The notes under the pieces are model-generated. The model was not told the origin of the DNA. It made no database searches and saw only the letters and a program-made list of their open reading frames with translations. Source: SYIM01 sp041182885 (GTDB taxonomy: Bacteria; Pseudomonadota; Gammaproteobacteria; Burkholderiales; Burkholderiaceae_E). From it: a stretch of 38,711 nucleotides of DNA. Location of the stretch: positions 1 through 38,711 of the forward strand of contig JBMSQB010000041.1 of assembly GCA_049423065.1 (NCBI GenBank), written 5' to 3'. Positions 14,443 through 21,898 of this stretch are shown here, piece after piece (positions within the stretch are counted from its first letter, which is position 1; every line of letters starts with the position of its first letter). Made by a program: the position numbers and the translations under genes.

Positions 14443-14448
14443 TACAAT
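14443..14448 (+). promoter_or_regulatory. Possible -10 box of the cytochrome c4 promoter
   Basis: TACAAT (14443-14448) matches the -10 consensus in five of six positions and lies 33 bases before the cytochrome c4 ATG. No good -35 box is found 16-18 bases upstream, so an activator may be needed or the site may be wrong. I see nothing else in the 196-base engB-c4 gap. Confidence 0.35.
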
Positions 14449-14481
14449 TTCGGGTTTGTGTCTCGCCGCACCGGGTCCGCC

Positions 14482-15126
14482 ATGCTCCGTTCTGCCTCGA
14501 TTGTTGCCTCCATCCTGACTGCGCTCGGCCTTGCCGTGAGTTCGACCACGCTCGCCCAGTCAGCGGGCAAACCCGACCTCAAGAAGGGCGCTGACATCGC
14601 CTCGCAGGTCTGCGCCGGCTGCCATGGCGCAGACGGCAACAGCCCCACACCGGCCAACCCGAAGCTTGCCGGCCAACACGCCGAGTATCTCGCCAAGCAG
14701 CTGGCCAACTTCAAGGCGAAGCCCGGCGCGAAAGAGCCCGAGCGCAACAACGCCATCATGGGGGCGTTCGCAGCGCAGCTCTCGGCAGACGACATGCGCA
14801 ATGTGTCCGCTTTCTATGCCTCGCAACCTCTTGTGCCCGCTGCCGCGCGCGACAAGACCCTGGTCGAGCTTGGGCGCAATATCTACCGGGGTGGCATCGC
14901 GGCAAAGGGTGTTCCGGCGTGCGCAGGCTGCCATGGCCCAAGCGGTGCCGGCCTGCCCGCGCAGTATCCCCGCCTTCAGGGCCAGTATGCCGAGTACACC
15001 GAGTCCCAGCTCACCGGATTCCGGCAGGGTACGCGGGCAAACAACGCGTCCATGACCGCGATCTCGGCGCGGCTCTCCGATCTCGAAATCAAGGCAGTTT
15101 CCGACTATATCGCCGGCCTGCGGTAA
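14482..15126 (+). CDS. Cytochrome c4, periplasmic dihaem electron carrier
   Basis: Cytochrome c4 carries electrons, probably from the bc1 complex to terminal oxidases such as the cbb3 enzyme encoded at the end of this window. The 214-aa product has a Sec signal peptide (residues about 1-26, ending TLAQ) and two similar haem domains with CAGCH at 44-48 and CAGCH at 147-151. Met93 (AIMGAF) and Met191 (NASMTAI) are the likely axial ligands. I chose the ATG at 14482 so that the signal peptide begins correctly; a TTG at 14440 is in frame but lies within the probable promoter. In several Burkholderiales the cytochrome c maturation genes follow; here msrP does. Confidence 0.92.
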   Translation: MLRSASIVASILTALGLAVSSTTLAQSAGKPDLKKGADIASQVCAGCHGADGNSPTPANPKLAGQHAEYLAKQLANFKAKPGAKEPERNNAIMGAFAAQLSADDMRNVSAFYASQPLVPAAARDKTLVELGRNIYRGGIAAKGVPACAGCHGPSGAGLPAQYPRLQGQYAEYTESQLTGFRQGTRANNASMTAISARLSDLEIKAVSDYIAGLR

Positions 15127-15277
15127 GGCTCGGGCGCGCCCCGGCGCGCTGTTGTTCTTCAGGCCAGAGACAGTCCGACTCGCTCTGGTCAGCCGCTTGG
15201 ACCATTGCGCTGTGGGGGTGTTCGCGCGCGCCCAGGGCCGGCTCTGAGAAGATCTCGCTCCACACTCAGGAGCCGAC

Positions 15278-16270
15278 ATGCTGATACGAACGCACGATGC
15301 GAGCACGCCGCCAGTCTCGGACATCACGCCGCGTGAAGTCTGGCGTAACCGGCGCCAACTGCTTGCGGCCGCAGGCGGCACTGCGCTCGGGGCAGCGCTG
15401 CCCGCACTCGCGTCAACTGCGGCGCAGGCCTCCAGCGCCATCATGCAGGGCGGCGATCCCAAAGCGCAGAAGCTTGCAGCGACCGCCTCGAAACTCTCCA
15501 CCCCCGAGCGTGCCACGCCCTACAAGGTCGTGACCACCTACAACAATTTCTACGAGTTCGGCACCGAGAAGGACGATCCGGTCAAACACGCCCATCGGCT
15601 GCGCACGCGCCCCTGGTCGGTTCGCGTCGAGGGCGAGGTGGCCAAGCCCCGCAGCTTCGACATCGAAGAGCTTCTCACGCTCGCGCCCCTCGAGGAGCGG
15701 ATTTACCGTATGCGCTGTGTCGAGGGTTGGTCGATGGTGATCCCCTGGATCGGCTATCCGCTTGCCGAATTGATCCGGCGGGTCGAGCCCACCTCGAAGG
15801 CGCGCTATGTTGAATTCGTGACACTTGCCGACCCGAAACAGATGAACGGGCTCGCGATTCCGGTGATCAGCTGGCCCTACATGGAAGCGCTGCGGCTTGA
15901 CGAAGCCATGCACCCGCTGACGCTCTTTACGGTCGGGCTGTATGGAGAGGTGCTGCCCAACCAGAACGGCGCGCCCGTGCGGCTGGTTGTTCCGTGGAAA
16001 TACGGCTTCAAGAGCGCCAAGTCGCTGGTGACCATCCGCTTCGTCGAGAAGCAGCCCAATACCAGCTGGATGCGCTCATCGCCCGAGGAATATGGCTTCT
16101 ATTCCAACGTCAATCCCGAGGTGAGCCATCCCCGCTGGTCGCAGGCCACCGAGCGCAGGCTCGGCGAGGACGGCTTCATGCAGCGCCGCCGCCCCACGCT
16201 GATGATGAACGGCTATGCCGATCAGGTTGGCAGCCTCTACGCGGGCATGGATCTGCGCCGCAACTTCTGA
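15278..16270 (+). CDS. msrP: Periplasmic methionine sulfoxide reductase, catalytic subunit MsrP
   Basis: MsrP (formerly YedY) reduces methionine sulfoxide in oxidised periplasmic proteins using a molybdopterin cofactor. The 330-aa product has a Tat signal with RNRRQLLAAAGG (twin Arg at 25-26), needed because the cofactor is inserted before export. The sulfite-oxidase-type fold carries the Mo-ligand Cys147 in YRMRCVEGW. The segment NNFYEFGTEKDDP (about 89-101) is typical. An AGGAG sequence lies eight bases upstream of the ATG. It pairs with msrQ, starting 17 bases after its stop. The upstream 151-base gap holds a CCAGAG/CTCTGG inverted repeat (15164-15188) but no clear promoter. Confidence 0.95.
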   Translation: MLIRTHDASTPPVSDITPREVWRNRRQLLAAAGGTALGAALPALASTAAQASSAIMQGGDPKAQKLAATASKLSTPERATPYKVVTTYNNFYEFGTEKDDPVKHAHRLRTRPWSVRVEGEVAKPRSFDIEELLTLAPLEERIYRMRCVEGWSMVIPWIGYPLAELIRRVEPTSKARYVEFVTLADPKQMNGLAIPVISWPYMEALRLDEAMHPLTLFTVGLYGEVLPNQNGAPVRLVVPWKYGFKSAKSLVTIRFVEKQPNTSWMRSSPEEYGFYSNVNPEVSHPRWSQATERRLGEDGFMQRRRPTLMMNGYADQVGSLYAGMDLRRNF

Positions 16271-16287
16271 CGCAGCCGGACGCGTCC

Positions 16288-16875
16288 GTGCGGCTGTCGA
16301 TCGCCTGGATCCGCGGTCTGGTGATCGCGGCCTCGATGCTGCCGATGGTGCGGCTGGTGCTCTGGCCGGTGCTTGACTGGGCGGGCGCCAACCCGGTTGA
16401 GTTTGTGACCCGCTCGAGCGGCACCTGGACCCTGGTGTTCCTGCTCCTGGCCCTGTCGGTGAGTCCGCTGCGGCGACTCACCGGGGCTGGATGGCTGATG
16501 CGGCTGCGTCGCCCGCTCGGACTGGCAAGCTTTGCCTACGCTCTGGCCCACCTTGCAACCTGGGTATGGCTTGAGCACTGGTTCGAGATCGCCCCGATGA
16601 TCGGCGATGTACTCAAGCGCCCTTTCATCACTGCCGGGTTTGCTGCGCTGGTGCTGCTGATTCCGCTTGCCCTCACGTCGACTGATGCGATGGTTCGCAG
16701 GCTGGGGCGCCGATGGTCGACGCTCCATCAGCTGGTCTATGCAGCCGCGGTGCTCGCGGTGCTTCACTACTGGTGGCACAAGGCTGGCAAGGCGGATGTG
16801 ACCGAGCCCGCGCTCTATGCGCTGGCGCTTGCTCTGCTCCTCGGGTGGCGTCTGGTGGCGCGCCTGCGCCGCTGA
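16288..16875 (+). CDS. msrQ: Haem-binding membrane subunit MsrQ
   Basis: MsrQ (formerly YedZ) is an inner-membrane b-type cytochrome of the ferric-reductase-like family that feeds respiratory-chain electrons to MsrP. The 195-aa product has about five or six hydrophobic helices. Conserved histidines appear in LAHLATWVWLEHW, LHQLVYAAAVLAVLHYWWHK and similar segments, as expected for haem ligands. The start is chosen as the GTG at 16288, the only plausible in-frame codon after msrP; the Shine-Dalgarno sequence is weak, so coupling to msrP translation is likely. An open frame reaching into msrP (15994) is not credible as coding. Confidence 0.9.
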   Translation: MRLSIAWIRGLVIAASMLPMVRLVLWPVLDWAGANPVEFVTRSSGTWTLVFLLLALSVSPLRRLTGAGWLMRLRRPLGLASFAYALAHLATWVWLEHWFEIAPMIGDVLKRPFITAGFAALVLLIPLALTSTDAMVRRLGRRWSTLHQLVYAAAVLAVLHYWWHKAGKADVTEPALYALALALLLGWRLVARLRR

Positions 16876-16889
16876 CGGTCTCTGCCCCG

Positions 16890-18149
16890 TCAGTCGGGCA
16901 GGCGGTGCTCGAGTGCGAACAGCGACTCGATGGATTCACGCTCGCGGATGAGGTGCACACGGTCACCATCGACCAGCACCTCGGCGGCACGCGGCCGGGT
17001 GTTGTAGTTGGAACTCATGGCCATGCCGTAGGCGCCCGCGGACATGACCGCAAGCAGGTCGCCCTCGGCGAGGCAGAGCTGTCGGCCGCGCGCGAGCCAG
17101 TCGCCCGACTCGCAGACCGGACCAACGATATCGAACTGTGCCGATTTGCCCTGGCGAGGCCGGACCGGTTGCACACCGTGCCAGGCTTCATACAGCGCTG
17201 GCCGCATGAGATCGTTCATGCCGGCATCCACGATTGCGAAGTTGCGCTCGCCGTTTTGCTTCAGGTACTCCACCCGGGTCAGCAGCACACCGGCATTGCC
17301 CACGATCGAACGGCCAAACTCGAACAGGATTTCATAGCGGGCGCCGCGCGGGTGCGCATCGAGCCGCGCGAATACGGCATCGATCAACGCCGCGCGCGAG
17401 GGCGGCGCCTCGTCGTCATAGCAGATGCCCAGGCCACCGCCCAGGTCGATGTGGTGCAGTTCGATGCCCGATGCGTGCAGGCGGTCAACGAGTTCGAGCA
17501 CTTTGTCGAGTGCCGCGGTGAACGGCGCGAGGCTCGTGATCTGCGAGCCGATGTGGCAGTCGATACCGACCACATCAAGGTGCGGCAGCGCGCACGCCCG
17601 CTGATACGCGGCGAGCGCGTCTTCGTGCGGGATGCCGAACTTGTTTTCGCGAAGACCTGTGGAAATGTAGGGATGCGTGCCCGCGTCGACATCGGGGTTG
17701 ACGCGCAGGGACACGGGCGCGCGCCGTCCCATCTCGCCCGCAATCCGGTCTAGCCGCACAAGCTCTGCCTGCGACTCGACATTGAAGCAGCGAACGCCGG
17801 CCGTGAGGGCTTCGCGAATCTCGGCGTGGGATTTGCCGACGCCAGAAAAGACGGTTCGGGCCGCGCTGCCGCCAGCGGCGAGCACACGACGCAGTTCGCC
17901 GGCCGAGACAATGTCAAAGCCCGCCTGCTCGCGTGCGAGCAGATCGATCACGGCGAGATTGGAATTGGCCTTGAGCGCATAGCAGACCAGCACTCGCCGC
18001 CCTGCGCAGGCCGCCGAGAATTCTCGCCAGGCGTCGGTGATGGCGCGGCGCGAGTAGACATAGCAGGGCGTGCCAAACTGCGCGGCGAGCGCATCAAGCG
18101 GCACGTCTTCGGCGTAGAGCTGGCCGTCGCGAGGCAGGAAAGCATTCAT
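16890..18149 (-). CDS. lysA: Diaminopimelate decarboxylase
   Basis: LysA is a PLP-dependent fold-III enzyme that decarboxylates meso-diaminopimelate to L-lysine, the last step of the lysine pathway. The 419-aa product (E. coli 420) has the PLP-binding Lys60 in VCYALKANSN, the HIGSQ motif and the phosphate-binding LGGGLGI loop, and the catalytic Cys region GPVCESGDWLA. The ATG at 18149 is chosen over an in-frame extension to 18581, which runs antisense through cyaY. Its ATG overlaps the lptM stop by four bases, so the two are translationally coupled. It converges on msrQ with 14 bases between. Confidence 0.95.
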   Translation of the reverse strand: MNAFLPRDGQLYAEDVPLDALAAQFGTPCYVYSRRAITDAWREFSAACAGRRVLVCYALKANSNLAVIDLLAREQAGFDIVSAGELRRVLAAGGSAARTVFSGVGKSHAEIREALTAGVRCFNVESQAELVRLDRIAGEMGRRAPVSLRVNPDVDAGTHPYISTGLRENKFGIPHEDALAAYQRACALPHLDVVGIDCHIGSQITSLAPFTAALDKVLELVDRLHASGIELHHIDLGGGLGICYDDEAPPSRAALIDAVFARLDAHPRGARYEILFEFGRSIVGNAGVLLTRVEYLKQNGERNFAIVDAGMNDLMRPALYEAWHGVQPVRPRQGKSAQFDIVGPVCESGDWLARGRQLCLAEGDLLAVMSAGAYGMAMSSNYNTRPRAAEVLVDGDRVHLIRERESIESLFALEHRLPD

Positions 18150-18379
18150 CGGTTGACGGGCGCAGCAGGCGCCGCGCTGGATGGGTTGGAAAAATCTGGC
18201 GGCGGGCGAATTGTGCAGGGCGGCGGGCTGCCGTCGGCACAGGGACGCTTGGGCAGCGGACTGGGGGTGAGGGGCCCTTTGGTGCCGCAGCCAGCCAGCG
18301 CAATGAGCGACAGCAGGGCTGTGGTGAGTAGAATCCGCGACCGGAATTGCCGGGATTGCGCGGTGGTCGTTGCAGTCAT
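18146..18379 (-). CDS. lptM: LPS-assembly lipoprotein LptM (YifL family)
   Basis: LptM is a small outer-membrane lipoprotein that, in E. coli, binds LptD and helps it mature with correct disulfides. The product of about 77 aa has a signal peptide (ILLTTALLSLIALAG) and lipobox LAGC with the acylated Cys at 31, followed at once by GTKGPL, the hallmark of the family. The remainder is Pro-rich (PSPLPKRP, SPPPC). The ATG at 18379 gives a normal-length signal; in-frame GTG (18388) and ATG (18412) are alternatives. The position directly before lysA and divergent from cyaY is the classic gammaproteobacterial arrangement too. Confidence 0.85.
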   Translation of the reverse strand: MTATTTAQSRQFRSRILLTTALLSLIALAGCGTKGPLTPSPLPKRPCADGSPPPCTIRPPPDFSNPSSAAPAAPVNR

Positions 18380-18429
18380 CAGCGCCACTACCCGGGCAGG
18401 CCCCTCCTCCATGACCAAGGCAGTCTAGC

Positions 18430-18753
18430 ATGAGCACCGAAGCGCCCTTCGAACACCTGATCGACCAGACCCTGCGGGCCATCGAGGACGCCCTCGATGC
18501 CTCGGCGCTCGACATCGACACCCACCGCAGCGGACCGGTGCTCACGCTGGAGTTTGATGACGATTCGAAGATCGTGATCAATGGTCAGGAGGCGGTGCGT
18601 GAGCTGTGGGTGGCCTGCCGTGCTGGCGGCTTTCACTTTCGGCGCGACGCCGGTCAATGGCTCGATACGCGTGGCGCGGGTGAGCTCTTTGCCTGTCTGT
18701 CCCGCTGGGTGAGCGCGCAGGGGGGCGTCGCTGTCAGGCTCGCCGGGCGCTGA
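18430..18753 (+). CDS. cyaY: Frataxin homologue CyaY
   Basis: CyaY is the bacterial frataxin, an acidic iron-binding protein that modulates IscS and iron-sulfur cluster assembly. The 107-aa product has the acidic first helix (EHLIDQTLRAIEDALDAS, about residues 8-25) and the conserved strands LTLEFDDDSKIVINGQ and QEAVRELWVA, followed by GGFHF. It is divergent from lptM with 50 bases between starts and converges with the penicillin-binding protein gene. The Shine-Dalgarno sequence is not strong. Iron-sulfur enzymes in the window (GltB, GltD, CcoG) would depend on this pathway in general. Confidence 0.93.
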   Translation: MSTEAPFEHLIDQTLRAIEDALDASALDIDTHRSGPVLTLEFDDDSKIVINGQEAVRELWVACRAGGFHFRRDAGQWLDTRGAGELFACLSRWVSAQGGVAVRLAGR

Positions 18754-18756
18754 CGG

Positions 18757-18788
18757 GGCAACGCGGCAACGCGGCAACGCGGCAGCGA
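18757..18788. repeat. 8-bp tandem repeat between cyaY and mrcA
   Basis: GGCAACGC is repeated three times perfectly (18757-18764, 18765-18772, 18773-18780), with a fourth, diverged unit GGCAGCGA (18781-18788). It fills nearly the whole gap between two convergent stop codons. The period is not a multiple of three, but the array lies outside both genes. It is likely hypervariable. Confidence 0.8.
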
Positions 18789-21197
18789 TCAGCGGCGCGG
18801 CTCGGCCAGTGCCGCGGTGACCGGCGTATTGCCCCACCACTGCACACCCGAGTCGATCCGCGGTGCCGGCGGCGGGGGTACCGCGGCGGGTCGCTCATCG
18901 ACCCCGAGGCTGCGGATTCCCTGTCCGGGCCGGGTTTCGGTGAGATAGAACTCGCCATCGAGCTTCACCACACCAGGCGGTTGCACGCGCGCAATGTCGG
19001 GCGAGCGCGAGAGCGCCTGACCCATGTAGCTGATCCAGATGGGAAGCGCGAGGCCGCCGCCGGTTTCCCGCTCGCCCAGCTTCCTGGGTTGGTCATGACC
19101 GACCCAGACCGCGGCCGCGATCGCCGGGTTGTAGCCCACGAACCACGCGTCGTGCGCATCATTGGTGGTGCCGGTCTTGCCCGCCAGATCTTGACGCTTG
19201 AGCGATTGCGCGCGTGTGGCCGTGCCGTTCGAGACCACGGTCTGCAAAAGGCTGTCGACGAGGAATGCGTTGCGGGCGTCGATTGCCCGGCGCGCCTCAT
19301 CACCCGCCCGCCCGGGGCGTGCCAGGGCGAGCACCCGGCCCTGCGCATCGGTGATGCGCGTGATGAGATAGGGATCGACCCGGTAGCCGCCGTTGGCAAA
19401 CACCGAGTAGCCAGCGGCCATCTGGAGCGGCGTCACCGATCCTGCGCCCAGGGCCATCGTGAGATAGGGCGGGTGGCGCTCTGCGTCAAAGCCGAACCGG
19501 GTGACATAGGATTGTGCGTAGTTCGGGCCGATGGCATCAATCAGCCGGATCGAGACCATGTTCTTGGACTTGGCCATGGCCTCGCGCAGCGACATCGGGC
19601 CTTCGAAGCGGCCATCATAATTCTTGGGCTCCCAGAGCCGGTCGCCGGTGCGGCGCGGGTCGATCTGGACGGGCGCGTCGTTCACGATGGAACTGGTGAG
19701 AAAGCCCTTTTCGAGCGCCGCCGAAAAGATGAAAGGCTTGAAGCTTGACCCGGGCTGGCGCCAGGCCTGCGTCACGCGATTGAACTTGTTCCGGGAGAAG
19801 TCGAAGCCCCCCACCATGGCCCGGACCGCACCATCAACCGGACTGATTGCCACCAGCGCTGCCTCGACATCGGGGAGCTGGCTGATTTCAAACTGGCCGT
19901 TGCGGGTTTCGACGATGCGGACCAGGGAACCGCGGCGGATTCGACGGGCGGGTGCCGCCCGGTCGGTGAGCGCGTTGGCGACAAAACGCAGGCCCTCGCC
20001 CTGGATGCTGACCGGTTCGGTATTGCGGCCGCGTGTGACGGTCACGCGGCCCGCCGAGGCCTGCAGCACCACCGCAGCGATGAACTCGTCGACATCGTCC
20101 GCTTCGCCCAGCGCGGTTTCGATCTGCTCTTCGGCCCGCCGTGCATTGGTTGAAAGCTCGATCTGCGCTTCGGGGCCACGGTAGCCGTAGCGCCGGTCGT
20201 ATTCGAGCAGCCCGGCCCGGACCGCTGCGTTGGCGGCGCGCTGCTCGGCAGCGATCAGCGTGGTGTGCACCACCAGCCCTGCGGAGTAGGTGTCCTCGCG
20301 GAACTGCTCCCAGGCAAGCTGCCGTGCCATTTCCGCGGCGTGCGGCGCGAGCGGCAGCAGCTCCTGCCGGGGCTTGGCGAGCCGTAGCGGCTCGTCGAGG
20401 GCGGCCTGGTACTGCGTATCGGTGAGAAACCCCGCGTCACGCATTCGGCGCAGGATGTAGCGCTGTCGCTCGGTGGCGCGTTTGGGGTTGACCATCGGGT
20501 TGAACCGGGAGGGCGCCTTGGGCAGTCCGGCGAGCATCGCCGCCTGCCCCGCGCTCAGTTCGGCGAGCGGCTTACCGAAGTAGGTTTGCGCGGCTGCGGC
20601 GAAGCCATAGGCGCGCTTGCCGAGAAAAATCTGGTTGATGTAGAGCTCGAGGATCTGTTCCTTGCTGAGCGTTTCCTCGATCCGCAGCGCAATCAGAATC
20701 TCGACGATCTTTCGGGTGTAGGTGCGCTCGGGTGACAGAAAAAACTCGCGCGCGAGTTGCATCGTGATGGTGCTTGCCCCCTGCTCGGTGCCACCCGACA
20801 GCAGATTGACCACAGCGGCCCGCGCCACACCGATCAGATCGATACCCACATGCTCGAAAAAGCGCGCGTCTTCAGCTGCGACGATGGCGTTTTTCATGAC
20901 CTCGGGGACGTCCTGCACGCGCACGAAGGTGCGCCGCTCCTCGCCGAATTCGCCGATCAGGACGCCGTCGGCGGTAAGGATGCGAAGCGGGATGCGGGGC
21001 TTATAGTCGAGGAGCGAGTCAAGCGGCGGCAACCGGTCGTTGATGAGCAGGGTGGCGAGCGACCCGGTGAGCACGATGGCGGCGGCCAGTGCGAAGGGCG
21101 CCACTGCCAGCGCGAGCAGCAGACGCCCCAGGCGAAAGGGCCGCTTGGCGGGGGGAGGCGCGGATCCAGAGTCAGGCGGGGGCGATCGACGGGTCAT
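18789..21197 (-). CDS. mrcA: Penicillin-binding protein 1A (class A, bifunctional)
   Basis: PBP1A polymerises and cross-links peptidoglycan at the outer face of the inner membrane. The 802-aa product has a cytoplasmic Pro-rich tail (1-18), one transmembrane helix (about 24-50), a GT51 glycosyltransferase domain with catalytic Glu109 in AAEDARFFEH and the TMQLARE motif (about 145-151), a beta-rich linker, and a transpeptidase domain with the three penicilloyl motifs: SSFK (484-487, nucleophile Ser484), SKN (544-546) and KTGT (674-677). The C-terminus is extended and Pro-rich. In many Burkholderiales the divergent neighbour is pilM; here it is aroK, 83 bases away. Confidence 0.95.
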   Translation of the reverse strand: MTRRSPPPDSGSAPPPAKRPFRLGRLLLALAVAPFALAAAIVLTGSLATLLINDRLPPLDSLLDYKPRIPLRILTADGVLIGEFGEERRTFVRVQDVPEVMKNAIVAAEDARFFEHVGIDLIGVARAAVVNLLSGGTEQGASTITMQLAREFFLSPERTYTRKIVEILIALRIEETLSKEQILELYINQIFLGKRAYGFAAAAQTYFGKPLAELSAGQAAMLAGLPKAPSRFNPMVNPKRATERQRYILRRMRDAGFLTDTQYQAALDEPLRLAKPRQELLPLAPHAAEMARQLAWEQFREDTYSAGLVVHTTLIAAEQRAANAAVRAGLLEYDRRYGYRGPEAQIELSTNARRAEEQIETALGEADDVDEFIAAVVLQASAGRVTVTRGRNTEPVSIQGEGLRFVANALTDRAAPARRIRRGSLVRIVETRNGQFEISQLPDVEAALVAISPVDGAVRAMVGGFDFSRNKFNRVTQAWRQPGSSFKPFIFSAALEKGFLTSSIVNDAPVQIDPRRTGDRLWEPKNYDGRFEGPMSLREAMAKSKNMVSIRLIDAIGPNYAQSYVTRFGFDAERHPPYLTMALGAGSVTPLQMAAGYSVFANGGYRVDPYLITRITDAQGRVLALARPGRAGDEARRAIDARNAFLVDSLLQTVVSNGTATRAQSLKRQDLAGKTGTTNDAHDAWFVGYNPAIAAAVWVGHDQPRKLGERETGGGLALPIWISYMGQALSRSPDIARVQPPGVVKLDGEFYLTETRPGQGIRSLGVDERPAAVPPPPAPRIDSGVQWWGNTPVTAALAEPRR

Positions 21198-21244
21198 GAC
21201 AAACCGGCGCGGGGTACGCGCCCGGTTCCGGCGGGGGATCCCAA

Positions 21245-21250
21245 ATTATA
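21245..21250 (-). promoter_or_regulatory. Probable -10 box for mrcA
   Basis: On the - strand a perfect TATAAT (complement of 21245-21250) lies 48 bases before the mrcA start, in the 83-base divergent gap. A good -35 box is not seen 16-18 bases upstream. TTTAAT (21267-21272) could be a -10 box for aroK in the other direction, so the two promoters may overlap. Confidence 0.45.
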
Positions 21251-21280
21251 CGGGGGCCTTTTCTGATTTAATCCGTAACC

Positions 21281-21838
21281 GTGCGCAACATCATTCTCAT
21301 CGGCATGATGGGATCAGGAAAATCCACCGTCGGTCGGCGGCTTGCCTCGACACTCGGCCGCCCGTTTGTCGACGCAGATACCGTGCTTGAACGGCGCTGT
21401 GGCGTTCCGATCTCGACCATCTTCGAACTCGAGGGAGAGGACGGCTTTCGCCGTCGCGAAGCGCAAGTGATCGCGGAACTCGCGCAGCCCTCGGGCTGTG
21501 TGCTTGCCACGGGCGGTGGCGCCATCCTCAATGCCGACAGCCGCGCGTTGCTCCACCGCGTGGGGTTTGTGGTGTATCTGCAGGCGGGGCTTGCCGATCT
21601 CTGGCAGCGGCTGCGCCGCGACCGGGCGCGCCCGCTCCTTCGCACCAGCGATCCGAGGGCGCGCGTCGAGGCGCTGGTCGAGCAGCGCGACCCGCTTTAC
21701 CGCGAGGCCGCGCACTGCGTCATTCCCACTGGCCGACAGCCGGTCGATCGCACCGTCGCCGACATCCTGGCCGCGCTGCCCGCCGACCTTGCGGCCGATG
21801 CCCGGCCGGCGGATCCGTCGGTGTCCGATGCAGCCTGA
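21281..21838 (+). CDS. aroK: Shikimate kinase
   Basis: AroK phosphorylates shikimate at the 3-hydroxyl with ATP, the fifth step toward chorismate. The 185-aa product has the P-loop GMMGSGKST (8-16), the shikimate-binding FVDADTVLE (about 29-37), the TGGGAIL segment (about 77-83) and the lid Arg in RDRARPLLR. It starts with GTG and almost no Shine-Dalgarno sequence is seen; translation might be leaderless or from a very short leader given the close promoter. The tail DARPADPSVSDAA is nonconserved. It is followed by aroB, as in most proteobacteria. Confidence 0.95.
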   Translation: MRNIILIGMMGSGKSTVGRRLASTLGRPFVDADTVLERRCGVPISTIFELEGEDGFRRREAQVIAELAQPSGCVLATGGGAILNADSRALLHRVGFVVYLQAGLADLWQRLRRDRARPLLRTSDPRARVEALVEQRDPLYREAAHCVIPTGRQPVDRTVADILAALPADLAADARPADPSVSDAA

Positions 21839-21843
21839 GCGGG

Positions 21844-21860
21844 CCGGGTTCAAGACCCGG
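21844..21860 (+). other. Hairpin in the aroK-aroB spacer
   Basis: CCGGGT (21844-21849) and ACCCGG (21855-21860) form a perfect 6-bp stem with a TCAAG loop, six bases after the aroK stop. No T run follows, so it is not a terminator. It may stabilise the upstream message or be incidental. Confidence 0.5.
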
Positions 21861-21898
21861 CGGGCCTGCTTCGAAGTCCCTCTTCCAGGAATCAATTC

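Noticed and set aside
16890..18581. 563-codon version of lysA reaching to 18581
   Set aside because: The extra 144 residues run through lptM and antisense to cyaY and are not LysA-like; the ATG at 18149 gives normal length and couples to lptM.
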